A stretch of DNA of 64,000 bases from Theionarchaea archaeon (GTDB lineage: Archaea; Methanobacteriota_B; Thermococci; Methanofastidiosales; SZ-28-30), in the NCBI GenBank assembly GCA_018992685.1, contig JACVGT010000008.1:62001-126000 (forward strand), given 5' to 3'. Position 1 is the stretch's first letter. Every line of letters begins with the position of its first letter. The notes under the pieces were generated by a model that saw only the letters and a program-made list of their open reading frames with translations, was not told the DNA's origin and did no database searches. This document shows positions 50,798 to 59,843 of this stretch, piece after piece. Both the position numbers and the translations under genes were made by a program.

Positions 50798-51113
50798 TAT
50801 ATCACCCTTTTTCATATGTCTCAAAACAATATATACTTTTCCTACGTACTAGACTGACTCAGAACGTCCAATACCTGCCCTCATCGTCGGCTCAATCTGA
50901 AAAGCTCTTTGCATTTCTTTTCGTAGACTTCTTCAGCCTCGACCTCGCTGCTAGACCAAGATTCCCTCTGATACCTGCTGGTCTCTCTCTTGCACAGCAG
51001 AACCACAAATCTTAAGAGCCTGTTTTCATAGGACGCTCCATGTATGACGGGAGACAGATACCAGAAAGTGCAGCTCATTCATTCGACAATTCACTTTCCC
51101 AAAAGGTGACATC

Positions 51114-51737
51114 ATGAATCACGTACTCGCCATTCTGAACCCTCTCACAGCAGGGGAAGCATTCAGAAGACTAGCTCCTGAGGAATCATGGAAGAAACCC
51201 CTTATCATTGTACTCGTAGCAGGATTACTTTCTGCAGCAGGCATAGCCCTGGTGTATGACAAAACAGAAAGTCTCAGATCAGCATACCTGGTGAAGGAAA
51301 TGGATGTGACCATACGGGACGAAGTGTGGTCAGTCATGACGGTGACCAAATTCGCAACATCTCTGCTGCTGGTAGTTCTGGGATGGGGAACGAAATCCGT
51401 TGCCTTTTACAGCATGGGAAGACTGTTCAAGGGGACCCCTGGGTCTATCTCCTCCACTGTACGACTCATGGGGTACACGTATCTCCCCCTCATTATCAAA
51501 GGGCTCGTGGATGTGTACAGGGGGGTAACATATGAATTGCCTTCGTATGAGGAATATGTGAGCAGCCTGAGGACTCCTGATGTGTTGGAAACCTTCTCTG
51601 ATCCCTTCAGTGTTTTTCTCCTGTGGGCAATCGTGCTCATGATTCTTGCTGTAAGACAACAATACAACCTTGGCAACGTGAAAGCGATTCTGGCAGTTCT
51701 TATCCCCTACGGAATCTACTGGATCATAATGCTGTAG
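51114..51737 (+). CDS. Yip1-family membrane protein
   Basis: 207 residues. The N-terminus (LNPLTAGEAFRRLAPEESWK) is the usual Yip1-domain lead-in, followed by about five membrane helices and the conserved GTPGSISSTVRLMGYTYLPL. Archaeal Yip1-like proteins have no known function. The start follows AGGTGACATC. Neighbours are unrelated. Confidence 0.75.
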   Translation: MNHVLAILNPLTAGEAFRRLAPEESWKKPLIIVLVAGLLSAAGIALVYDKTESLRSAYLVKEMDVTIRDEVWSVMTVTKFATSLLLVVLGWGTKSVAFYSMGRLFKGTPGSISSTVRLMGYTYLPLIIKGLVDVYRGVTYELPSYEEYVSSLRTPDVLETFSDPFSVFLLWAIVLMILAVRQQYNLGNVKAILAVLIPYGIYWIIML

Positions 51738-51795
51738 GTCCCGTGGGATCAGGATCACGCGCGCATATGTGAACGATAATCAAAGGCTCTACAGC

Positions 51796-52212
51796 TCAAG
51801 CGTGGGCAAGAGAACCCACAATATAGAGTATTGCCAGACAAGCCACCAGGAGAATCACGATCTTCTCCTGCAGGGGGAAGTATTCGTACGAGCGGGGAGT
51901 CTCCATATTATACATATCATAGTGGCCAGCCAGAGCAAAGGGATAGCCCATGAATAGAATTACCGCAAGCCCAAAAGAATGCTCTGCAAGGACCAATCCT
52001 CCCACGGTGAGAACCGGAAAGACAAAAACCCCGCCTGCCAGAGTGACCATTGAAGTCAAGTTTAACAGGTCTGCTGGAGGCAACCATGTTACGTAATCAC
52101 GTTCTCCTACGTCCACTTCGCGGGAAATCCGCCAGGTAAAAGAGGCAATCTGAAATCCCATGAGTATTCCAGCAACACCCCAGATGTCCATCAAGTTCAG
52201 GTCCAACACCAT
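51796..52212 (-). CDS. Membrane protein, 138 aa, downstream of tRNA-Pro
   Basis: Four predicted membrane helices (GVAGILMGFQIASFTWRI, MVTLAGGVFVFPVLTVGGL, FGLAVILFMGYPFALAGHY, EKIVILLVACLAILYIVGS). Not recognised. The start is an ATG at 52212, touching GAGGTG; a TTG 6 nt later is possible. It begins 17 nt after the mature tRNA-Pro 3' end on the same strand with no TATA box between, so the two are probably one transcript. Confidence 0.65.
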   Translation of the reverse strand: MVLDLNLMDIWGVAGILMGFQIASFTWRISREVDVGERDYVTWLPPADLLNLTSMVTLAGGVFVFPVLTVGGLVLAEHSFGLAVILFMGYPFALAGHYDMYNMETPRSYEYFPLQEKIVILLVACLAILYIVGSLAHA

Positions 52213-52228
52213 CACCTCACTACGAGAG

Positions 52229-52303
52229 TGGGGCCGCCGAGATTTGAACTCGGGTGTCAGGCTCCCGAAGCCTGGAGGATGGACCAAGCTACCCTACGGC
52301 CCC
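52229..52303 (-). tRNA. tRNA-Pro (anticodon CGG)
   Basis: 75 nt folding into a cloverleaf on the minus strand. The 7-bp acceptor stem is GGGGCCG/CGGCCCC. The anticodon arm is CAGGC-TTCGGGA-GCCTG, so the anticodon is CGG and reads proline codon CCG. The T arm contains GTTCAAATC. The discriminator base is A and CCA is not encoded. A TATA box (CCTTTATATTT on this strand, 52329-52339) lies about 26-36 nt upstream. No intron is seen. Confidence 0.92.
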
Positions 52304-52392
52304 ATATCCATTCATTTCATGACAGAACAAATATAAAGGTATGCATAACCACCATAGGGAATATCTACCGTGAAGAATCCTTCCATATGACA

Positions 52393-53673
52393 TCAAAAGT
52401 CAGCAAGGGTCTTCTGTCTTGAATCTTTCTTGTCAGGTTCCTGGATTCTCTCTTCTTTCTCTGATTTCTCCATTCTTCTGCTGGTAGCAGTCTCCAGGAC
52501 CTTTAGAATCTTCTCCCCCTTTCTGAATACATACAATATTTCATCTTCATCCAGCTCAAAGAAGCGGCACAGTCCTGCTGCTTTTTCAGTCTGCTTCTCC
52601 AGCGCCTGCATCATGATAACATATTCTCCAGCCTCTGAAGAGGAGCAGTGGCATTTCTCACTGATTTTCTTGCGGATCTCGTCCCTCATGGCTCGGTCCT
52701 TTTTTGATCTGGCCAGAGCCGTAAAGTAGGACGGACTTCTGAATCTCTGGAAATGATACCGTGACAGGCGGGCCACAGAGACCCCTGAGGTCATTAAATC
52801 TGATGCATATCCCCAGAGTTTATAGTACTGATTCCTGAATGCCCGCCCCAGAAACATGTCTGCCCTAGACAAGTAGTAGTACGCCCTGGCTGCGTCCTGG
52901 GGTTCGTACACCAGGGGCATGTTCTCTGCCACCCAGAGGAGAACTTCCCGGGGTTCCTTATCCATCCCAAAGAATTCCTTTCTCACATCAGCTGACTGCA
53001 ACCTGAACACACTGGACAGAGCCTGGAATATGGAAGTCTGGGTATCTCTGGGGTTATAATACTTCTCGCTGGTTAGAGATTCCAGATCATTGAGGGCAGC
53101 CCTCAAATCTCCGTTCACATTGCTGGAAATCTCCTGCAGCCTCTCATCAGAAACATCAAGACCTTCTTCAAGTGCAACCCTTCTCAACACTTTCAAAATG
53201 GACGCGGGGAGTAATGTTCTGAACTCGATCATCTTGGATTTGTTTCTGATCCCCGGGGGGATTTCCCAGTATTCATTGGCTATCAATATAATGGGGTTCC
53301 GGGTCTTGTCAATGATGCGGGACAGAGCCTGGTTCCCCCCCTTGTCTTCTCTGCCGTAGATGTTATCTGCTTCATCCAGCAGAATGATCTTCTTTCTGCC
53401 GTCCAGTGTACAGGTGGTGGCTGCATTCCCCACGATCCTGTCTATGACATCCTTGTTCCTCTGGTCTGAAGCATTGAGCTCAATCAAATCGGCACGGAAC
53501 TCTCTTGCCATGGAAATAACTGCAGACGTTTTCCCCACACCTGCCCTGCCGTACAGGACAGCGACTTTTTTCTGTTCAGGCCATGTGTTGAACCATGAGA
53601 TCAGTTCTTTCAAGGCACTGGGCTGGCCTGCAATCTCTGCAAATTTCTGAGGACGGTACTTCTCAGTATACAT
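52393..53673 (-). CDS. rfcL: Replication factor C large subunit
   Basis: 426 residues, the clamp-loader large subunit that, with RfcS, loads PCNA. It starts MYTEKYRPQKFAEIAGQP, with Walker A GRAGVGKTS, Walker B LLDEADNIYGRED and sensor 1 IILIANEYWE. The C-terminus is charged and ends RQKTLADF, a PIP-box for PCNA. TATA CCTTTTATTC lies about 24-33 nt before the ATG. The small subunit is not in the window. Confidence 0.94.
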   Translation of the reverse strand: MYTEKYRPQKFAEIAGQPSALKELISWFNTWPEQKKVAVLYGRAGVGKTSAVISMAREFRADLIELNASDQRNKDVIDRIVGNAATTCTLDGRKKIILLDEADNIYGREDKGGNQALSRIIDKTRNPIILIANEYWEIPPGIRNKSKMIEFRTLLPASILKVLRRVALEEGLDVSDERLQEISSNVNGDLRAALNDLESLTSEKYYNPRDTQTSIFQALSSVFRLQSADVRKEFFGMDKEPREVLLWVAENMPLVYEPQDAARAYYYLSRADMFLGRAFRNQYYKLWGYASDLMTSGVSVARLSRYHFQRFRSPSYFTALARSKKDRAMRDEIRKKISEKCHCSSSEAGEYVIMMQALEKQTEKAAGLCRFFELDEDEILYVFRKGEKILKVLETATSRRMEKSEKEERIQEPDKKDSRQKTLADF

Positions 53674-53741
53674 TTGTACAGGATACGTTCAACAGAATAA
53701 AAAGGTTCGGTTGAGAGGTTGAGGTGACACCACAGCAACGA

Positions 53742-55040
53742 TTATGATATGGCGTTCCTTTCAGGGGGGAACGTCTCATACTCTCTGGTATCCACCACCT
53801 CTTTTAGGTTCTGGACAACCCGCCAGATCTCATGATACGTGGTATACAGGGGGATGGGGGCCACGCGGATAACATCAGGAGGGCGAAAATCAGGAATAAC
53901 GCCCCTGACCTTTAAGGCTTCGCAGATCCTCATGGCTTCCTCATGTTCTAAAGCGACGTGACCTCCCCTCCTGGCGGGCTCACGAGGTGTGCCGATTCTC
54001 ACCGTTGAGGGACCATCAGCCAGAATCTCATCCACCAGATACATGAGATAGGATGTCATCATGAGAGACTTTCTGCGGATGTTCTCGATCCCCGCTTGAA
54101 GGATGATGTCGAGAGCACCCTCCAGAGGAGCTGAAGACAGAATAGATGGTGATGAGATCTGCCACCCTCCTGCAGACTGTGCGTGTTCGAACTCCAGGTT
54201 CATGTCAAATTGCTTTTCCTTCACATATCCGAACCAGCCTGCAAGAGCAGGTTCCTTCTGAAGATGAGCTTTATTCACATACAGAAAAGCTGTGCTTCCC
54301 GGTCCTCCATTCATGTACTTGTAACTGCACCAGAAGGCGAAGTCCACGCCCCACTCGTCAAAATAGTGGGGAACTACACCCACTGAGTGAGAACAGTCAA
54401 ATCCAATGGGAATCCCCCTCTTGTGGGCCTCCTCTGTGAGGTACTTGATATCCAGGAGCTGTCCACTGCGGTACAGAACACTGGGAAGACACACCAGGGC
54501 CACGTCATCTGTCATCATTCCCACAATCGTCTGTTCATCAAGATACCGCCCATCGTCACTGGGGGCCAGAACCAGGTCACGTTCAGGATCGTGCCCTTTT
54601 AGCCGTATCTGGCTTCGTAGTGCGTAGATATCAGTGGGAAAATTGAGTTCGTCTGCCAGAATCGTGGTTCTCCCGTGGTGGGGCTGGTAAAATGTACTCA
54701 CCAGTGCATGCAGGTTGATTGTAGTAGTCCCGGTGGCCACCACTTCCTCTGGGAGAGCTCCCACCAACCCACGTGCCTTGGCACCCAGGGACTCAGCATA
54801 GTAGAACCAGGGAGGATTACCCTCCAGCCACCCTCCAATTCCCAGGGTCTTCCACTCATCCAGGACTCTCTGAACACCTTGTCGAGCATTTCTGGACTGA
54901 AGCCCCAGGGAATTGCCATCCATGTAGATCTTTGACTCCGGGATGAAGAAGTGATCTCGAAATGACAGGGGGTCATCTCTGTCCAGAGTTCTTGCAAACT
55001 CTTCGTCTGTCCTGAACTGGTATTCGATTTCTTCTCTCAC
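53742..55040 (-). CDS. kynU: Kynureninase
   Basis: 432 residues, fold-type I PLP enzyme that cleaves kynurenine to anthranilate and alanine. Family segments are YMDGNSLGLQ at the start, VATGTTTINLHALVSTFY, FDCSHSVGVVPHYFDEWGVD, the PLP lysine in CSYKYMNGGPGS, and WFGYVKEKQFDM. A GTG start at 55040 lies about 27 nt after a TATA-like CCTTATTAACC, which suggests a leaderless GTG message. No other kynurenine-pathway genes are in the window. Confidence 0.9.
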   Translation of the reverse strand: MREEIEYQFRTDEEFARTLDRDDPLSFRDHFFIPESKIYMDGNSLGLQSRNARQGVQRVLDEWKTLGIGGWLEGNPPWFYYAESLGAKARGLVGALPEEVVATGTTTINLHALVSTFYQPHHGRTTILADELNFPTDIYALRSQIRLKGHDPERDLVLAPSDDGRYLDEQTIVGMMTDDVALVCLPSVLYRSGQLLDIKYLTEEAHKRGIPIGFDCSHSVGVVPHYFDEWGVDFAFWCSYKYMNGGPGSTAFLYVNKAHLQKEPALAGWFGYVKEKQFDMNLEFEHAQSAGGWQISSPSILSSAPLEGALDIILQAGIENIRRKSLMMTSYLMYLVDEILADGPSTVRIGTPREPARRGGHVALEHEEAMRICEALKVRGVIPDFRPPDVIRVAPIPLYTTYHEIWRVVQNLKEVVDTREYETFPPERNAIS

Positions 55041-55145
55041 CTCGTGTGATTTGACGGTTGGTTAATAAGGTTGTTGGTCCGGGTCTGGGTCGGGAGGTTC
55101 ACATGTGGACTGGACAGGTACAACAACCAGCATCCCCATTCAGAG

Positions 55146-56357
55146 CTAGACCCTGGAGGCTGATCTCCCCACAACGTCCCGAATCCCTTCAGAAATCAGG
55201 AAAGAGCCCAGTACCATGTATGCGATGGCCAGCCCTGGAGGTAGAATCGTCCACCAGGTCATGGTCCTCTTGGTAGCCACAAAGGTGAAGGAAAGCATCT
55301 GACCCCAGGTCAAGACGTGAACATTCCCCAGCCCCAAGAAATTGACAGTAGCTTCAAGTGAAAGGGCAAAAGCCACCCCAATCGTCATATAGAGAAAGGT
55401 CAAGTGTTGCACGTTGGGCAGTATGTGCCTGAAGATAATCCGGGCAGGACCTGCTCCACTGACCTGGGCTGCTTCGATGAAGGTTCTGGTCTTCAAACTC
55501 TTTACCTCAGCCCGGATAGCCCTGGCTGCTGTTGGCCACAAGCAGATGGACACTCCCAAAATCAAGGCGAGGTTGATTTCTGTGGGTCCCCAGGAGTGGA
55601 CAATCAAAGCCACAAACGGGATGCTGGGAAATAGGAGAAGGGTTACACTGACCCGCTGCAAAATGGTATCGACAATTCCTCCGTAGTACCCTGCAATCAA
55701 TCCCACCAGAGTGCCCAGAAGACCAATAGCCCCGGCTGATGGGAATGAGATCAGCACAGCGTTCCGGAACCCCCATATGATCTGACTGAATACATCTCTC
55801 CCCAGCACATCAGTCCCCAGGGGAAATTCCCAGGTGGGGGAATGGTTGACAAATGCGGGATCCTCCACAAGGTAGCGGATTGGGTCATGCAGAACGAGGT
55901 ATGGAGATAGGACAGCTATTACCACTGCTGCAATGAGCATTATGACCCCTATCATTCCTTTCTTAGTGTGCAGAAATCGCCTGAGCAAGCCCACCCGATC
56001 ATACTCAATCCTCACAGGCCTCCCATCGATGATGGTAAACCTGGGTGCCAGCTCCCGGTAAACAGGAGGGCTGGCAGCCCTGGAGTGCGCGTCAAAAAAG
56101 GGAACCTCCATATCCAAGTCGTTAGCAGACCAGAAGGGTTTCCGTATGGTGCGGGGCAGCACGCGGTTCACCTTGTACGTGTGAGGCATTCCCCGTACCA
56201 TGCGAAAGAGGGTTGTTTCTCCCTTGCAGGAGGGGCAATCCTTGTTGTGGTACAAGTACGTCCTGATACAGTCAGTATGAAACACTGCACTGCAGTACCC
56301 ACAGTGCCTCGAATCTCCTTCGTCAACAATTTCCGTGCCACACAACCTGCATCTCAT
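55146..56357 (-). CDS. Dipeptide/oligopeptide ABC transporter permease (DppC-like) with N-terminal C4HC3 zinc finger
   Basis: 403 residues. Residues 3-44 form a zinc-finger pattern C3-x2-C6, C19-x2-C22, H27-x2-C30, C41-x2-C44, the C4HC3 order of PHD/RINGv fingers. A linker of about 75 residues leads to a normal DppC permease: FPLGTDVLGRDVFSQIIWG, five further helices and the EAA loop (EAAQVSGAGPARIIFRHILP). The ATG overlaps the upstream permease stop codon (TAATG). No ATPase or binding protein is adjacent in the window. A finger fused to a permease is unusual; it may bind a partner protein. Confidence 0.85.
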   Translation of the reverse strand: MRCRLCGTEIVDEGDSRHCGYCSAVFHTDCIRTYLYHNKDCPSCKGETTLFRMVRGMPHTYKVNRVLPRTIRKPFWSANDLDMEVPFFDAHSRAASPPVYRELAPRFTIIDGRPVRIEYDRVGLLRRFLHTKKGMIGVIMLIAAVVIAVLSPYLVLHDPIRYLVEDPAFVNHSPTWEFPLGTDVLGRDVFSQIIWGFRNAVLISFPSAGAIGLLGTLVGLIAGYYGGIVDTILQRVSVTLLLFPSIPFVALIVHSWGPTEINLALILGVSICLWPTAARAIRAEVKSLKTRTFIEAAQVSGAGPARIIFRHILPNVQHLTFLYMTIGVAFALSLEATVNFLGLGNVHVLTWGQMLSFTFVATKRTMTWWTILPPGLAIAYMVLGSFLISEGIRDVVGRSASRV

Positions 56358-57352
56358 TAACTCACCCTGGGATCTAGATAGGCACACACCACATCTGCCA
56401 CAAGGAGCAATGACAGCAAGGTGAGAGTCAGGAGAAAGATGGAACAGGACACAACAGGACTGTCAAGATACTTCAATGCTTCAAAGAGAGCCAGTCCGAT
56501 ACCGGGCCATGAAAACACGTATTCAATGATAATCCCACCACTGACGATCAGCGCCAGGTTTACTGCAGCGTCATTCAGCAGGGGAAGCAGAGCACACCGG
56601 GCAATGTGCTTTGAGTATACATCGTTCTCACTCAGCCCCTTGGCCCGGGCTGTGGTCACGAAGGGTTCATCAGCCAGGGTAGCCATCTGTTCTCTGATGA
56701 GGAGCAGAGGTCTGGCCAGTCCCACCATCACCAGGATTGCCAGAGGCAGGACCATGGAGGGAAGCAGTGTTCCCATGTTCCCGATGAAGTCCATGTCACC
56801 CAGGCTGCGTACGTGACCGTCCATGAAAGAGACGGCTATACTCACAGGAGGCAGGACCTCGTATCTGAACACAAGCCACGTTTTGAAGATGATGGCAAGC
56901 ACAAAGACAGGAAGCGCATACAGTGCAATGGAGATTCCAGCAATCACGTTCTCTACGGATTTGTTCTTCCGGGCCAGCACCCTGATGCCAACGACGGTAC
57001 CCAGTACGTACGTGAGAATCGTGCTTGTCCCAAAGAGAAGGAGTGTATACGGAAGCAGCGGAAGAAGGAGATCCACAGCCGTGTACTCCTGGTCTTCATA
57101 CAACGTGTAGTTGAACGTGAACACGTTCTTCATGTAGAGGATGTACCTCTCATACAGTGGTCTTGTCAGGCCCCATGCCTCGCGTATCTGGTCCTGCACT
57201 TCCTTGGAGGCAAGGCCATACCGCCTTAGGACAGGGTCGCCGCCAGGTACTGAATTCATCAGAATGAATACAATGGTCATAATGAGGAATATGGTAATCA
57301 GGCTCCCTGCTGCTTTCTTTCCGGCAAAAACCAGAAGTCTTGACCAGCTCAT
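56357..57352 (-). CDS. Dipeptide/oligopeptide ABC transporter permease (DppB-like)
   Basis: 331 residues with six membrane helices. It starts with the usual helix (GSLITIFLIMTIVFILMNSVPGG) and has the EAA motif (ARAKGLSENDVYSKHIARCA) that docks the ATPase. The end AYLDPRV is typical of DppB. TATA CTTTATATAGG lies upstream. It pairs with the following DppC-like gene to form the channel of a peptide-type importer. Confidence 0.9.
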   Translation of the reverse strand: MSWSRLLVFAGKKAAGSLITIFLIMTIVFILMNSVPGGDPVLRRYGLASKEVQDQIREAWGLTRPLYERYILYMKNVFTFNYTLYEDQEYTAVDLLLPLLPYTLLLFGTSTILTYVLGTVVGIRVLARKNKSVENVIAGISIALYALPVFVLAIIFKTWLVFRYEVLPPVSIAVSFMDGHVRSLGDMDFIGNMGTLLPSMVLPLAILVMVGLARPLLLIREQMATLADEPFVTTARAKGLSENDVYSKHIARCALLPLLNDAAVNLALIVSGGIIIEYVFSWPGIGLALFEALKYLDSPVVSCSIFLLTLTLLSLLLVADVVCAYLDPRVS

Positions 57353-57621
57353 TCAGGTATATTGCCCACAGTTCCTATATAAAGCTTGTTATGACAGCTG
57401 ATAATAGCTACTTAGCCGTTATAGTACGAAGAGACCACATATGTGATACTGTAAGATACAGAGGGATATTAAATGTTGTGTCCTCTGCAGGAGGCACCTG
57501 CTCATCTGCCTGTCGGTGGGAATGCATTCTTCTCCTCTCTGCGGTAGAATGTGTAGAAGACATGAAGCTTCACCGCAATTACCCCACAAAGTGTTAAAAC
57601 CTCTGGGCTCAGGGAATACCT

Positions 57622-59682
57622 ATGGAGCAGTACAACCTGCAGGGACTGTCATGCGCAGACTGTGCATACGACCTGGAAAAAGAACTTTCTCAGATGGATT
57701 CAGTGAACGCAGTCCATATCAACGTCGCCACAGGCATATTGTCCATAGACTGCCAAGATTTTGATGAGGTCACACGAAAAATCAGGGAAATAGCTCCTGA
57801 GGTCACCATCACCAGATCACAGGAGGGATCAGATCTCCGCAGGAATCGTACTCTCATCCTGATGTCTCTTGTTCTTTTTGTGTGCGGCCTGCTCTTCAGA
57901 GAAAGGCTCCATCAGACTCCCTATTCGTGGGCTGAATACGCTGTATTTCTGACTGCCTACGTCCTGGTGGGAAGGACTGTACTCAGGAACGCTGTCCTGA
58001 ATTCAGTGAAGGGCCGCGTATTTGACGAGAACTTCTTGATGACCGTTGCCACGGTGGGAGCGATCCTGATCCATCAACTCCCTGAAGCTGCAGGGGTCAT
58101 GCTCTTCTTCTCGGTAGGAGAGCATTTCGAGGATCTTTCTGTCAATAGATCCCGGAAATCTGTCAGAGCACTTCTGAGCCTTCGTCCTGATTCTGCTACC
58201 CTCAAGAATGGTGATACGACACAGCAGGTTGATCCCCGTGAGGTTCATGTTGGAGATATGATTATGGTGGCTCCTGGCGAGAGAGTCCCCCTGGACGGTG
58301 TCATACTTGAAGGACACTCCACGATGGATACCTCCGCATTGACAGGAGAGAGTATTCCCCGGGAGGTCAAGGGAGGAGACACTGTGCTGGCAGGAATGAT
58401 AAACAAGACGGGTGCCATCACGGTACGAGTCCTGAAGCCCTTTGGAGAATCATCCATGTCCCGTATCCTGGACCTGGTGGAACACGCTGCAGCTCGCAAG
58501 GCAGAACCTGAGAAGTTCATTACACGGTTTGCCAGAGTGTACACTCCTGCCGTGGTGGGTGCAGCACTGTGTGTGGCAGTGGTCCCTCCCGTAGTACTGG
58601 GCGTTTCGTTTCACGACTGGACCTACAGGGCTCTGGTTCTCCTGGTTATTTCCTGTCCCTGTGCCCTGGTCATCTCTATACCGCTGGGCTATTTCGGAGG
58701 CATTGGAAAGGCTTCCCGGGACGGCATACTCATAAAGGGAGCAAATTTCCTTGATGCTCTTACCGAAGTACAGGTGGTCGTTTTTGACAAGACAGGCACT
58801 CTGACCGAGGGGACTTTCACTGTTTCCCAGGTGGTCCCCGCTAACGGATTCACTGAGGAAGAAGTCCTGAGACATGCGGCATTGACAGAACAGTATTCTT
58901 CCCACCCCATTGCCCGGTCAATTGTGGAGGGGTACCCGTACGACACAGGAGAGACGGTAACAGCCTACCAGGAAGTTCCTGCCCGCGGTGTCAAGGCTGT
59001 GGTGAGTGGGAATACCGTATTTGTGGGTAATGACAGACAGCTCCATGAGGAGATGATATCCCACGATACCTGTCATGTGGAGGGGACAGTGGCGCACGTC
59101 ACAGTAAATGGGGTATATGCAGGGTATATACTCATCAGTGACGAAATACGAGAAGATGCGCACGAGACGGTCGAAACCCTCAGGAAGATGGGTATCACAA
59201 CTATCATGCTCACGGGGGACAGCAATGATGCAGCTGAATGTGTTGCACAAACCCTGGGAATCCTGAAGTTCTATAGTGAACTCTTACCTGAAGAAAAAGT
59301 TGAGAAACTAGAAGAGATGAAGAAGAGTCTTCCACACGGGAAAAAGAACATTGCCTTTGTTGGAGACGGCATAAATGATGCTCCAGTGATTGCCCGGGCT
59401 GATATCGGCATTGCCATGGGAGCTCTTGGAAGTGACGCAGCAGTGGAGACTGCAGACATGGTGATCATGACCGATTCTCTCCACAAGGTGGCAGAAGCAA
59501 TCTCCATTGCCAGAAAGACCAGCGGAATCGTGTGGCAGAATATTGTACTGGTCCTGGGAGTCAAGGGCGTGTTTATTCTCATGGGTATACTGGGTATAGC
59601 CACCATGTGGGAAGCAGTATTTGCCGATGTCGGAGTGGCCCTCATGGCTGTGTTCAATGCTGCCCGGGTCCTCAGGATATGA
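57622..59682 (+). CDS. Heavy-metal P-type ATPase (Zn/Cd/Pb type)
   Basis: 686 residues, P1B-type efflux pump. An N-terminal metal-binding domain has GLSCADCAYDLEK. The actuator TGES is present (SALTGESIPREV), the membrane metal site is SCPCALVIS, the phosphorylation site DKTGTLTEG, the HP motif SSHPIARSI, and the hinge GDGINDAPVIARADIG. CPC with one N-terminal C-x2-C domain suits Zn/Cd export (ZntA-like), but copper cannot be excluded. TATA GTGTTAAAACC lies about 22-32 nt before the ATG. Confidence 0.92.
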   Translation: MEQYNLQGLSCADCAYDLEKELSQMDSVNAVHINVATGILSIDCQDFDEVTRKIREIAPEVTITRSQEGSDLRRNRTLILMSLVLFVCGLLFRERLHQTPYSWAEYAVFLTAYVLVGRTVLRNAVLNSVKGRVFDENFLMTVATVGAILIHQLPEAAGVMLFFSVGEHFEDLSVNRSRKSVRALLSLRPDSATLKNGDTTQQVDPREVHVGDMIMVAPGERVPLDGVILEGHSTMDTSALTGESIPREVKGGDTVLAGMINKTGAITVRVLKPFGESSMSRILDLVEHAAARKAEPEKFITRFARVYTPAVVGAALCVAVVPPVVLGVSFHDWTYRALVLLVISCPCALVISIPLGYFGGIGKASRDGILIKGANFLDALTEVQVVVFDKTGTLTEGTFTVSQVVPANGFTEEEVLRHAALTEQYSSHPIARSIVEGYPYDTGETVTAYQEVPARGVKAVVSGNTVFVGNDRQLHEEMISHDTCHVEGTVAHVTVNGVYAGYILISDEIREDAHETVETLRKMGITTIMLTGDSNDAAECVAQTLGILKFYSELLPEEKVEKLEEMKKSLPHGKKNIAFVGDGINDAPVIARADIGIAMGALGSDAAVETADMVIMTDSLHKVAEAISIARKTSGIVWQNIVLVLGVKGVFILMGILGIATMWEAVFADVGVALMAVFNAARVLRI

Positions 59683-59776
59683 CCCCTGTAAGATGAGAGC
59701 ACATATGCCGGCATCCAGCCCCTCTGATGAACCATCTCAACCCCTTGTACAGGCAATAATAGCCATTCTATCATAT

Positions 59777-59792
59777 TGTAAACTACTTTACA
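59777..59792. promoter_or_regulatory. Operator copy 1, upstream of TATA
   Basis: TGTAAACTACTTTACA has perfect 6-bp arms (TGTAAA/TTTACA). It differs from copy 2 at only two bases. The TATA box CTTTATAAAG (59801-59810) lies between the two copies. Confidence 0.65.
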
Positions 59793-59810
59793 ATGCAAAG
59801 CTTTATAAAG

Positions 59811-59826
59811 TGTAGACTACATTACA
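59811..59826. promoter_or_regulatory. Operator copy 2, downstream of TATA
   Basis: TGTAGACTACATTACA directly follows the TATA box, over the expected transcription start for the gene at 59844. With copy 1 it brackets TATA, so a bound regulator would block TBP or polymerase. The likely binder is the winged-helix protein encoded at 60469. Confidence 0.65.
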
Positions 59827-59843
59827 CAGTAAGGTGACAGAAC

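Noticed and set aside
50881-51015. Minus-strand frame of about 40 codons ending in FRLSRR
   Set aside because: Charged, partly protein-like text, but no ribosome site and only a GTG start; evidence insufficient.
57391-57597. Frame of about 68 codons between the DppB-like and P-type ATPase genes
   Set aside because: The only TATA box is about 10 nt from the ATG, too close, and the text shows no protein-like pattern.
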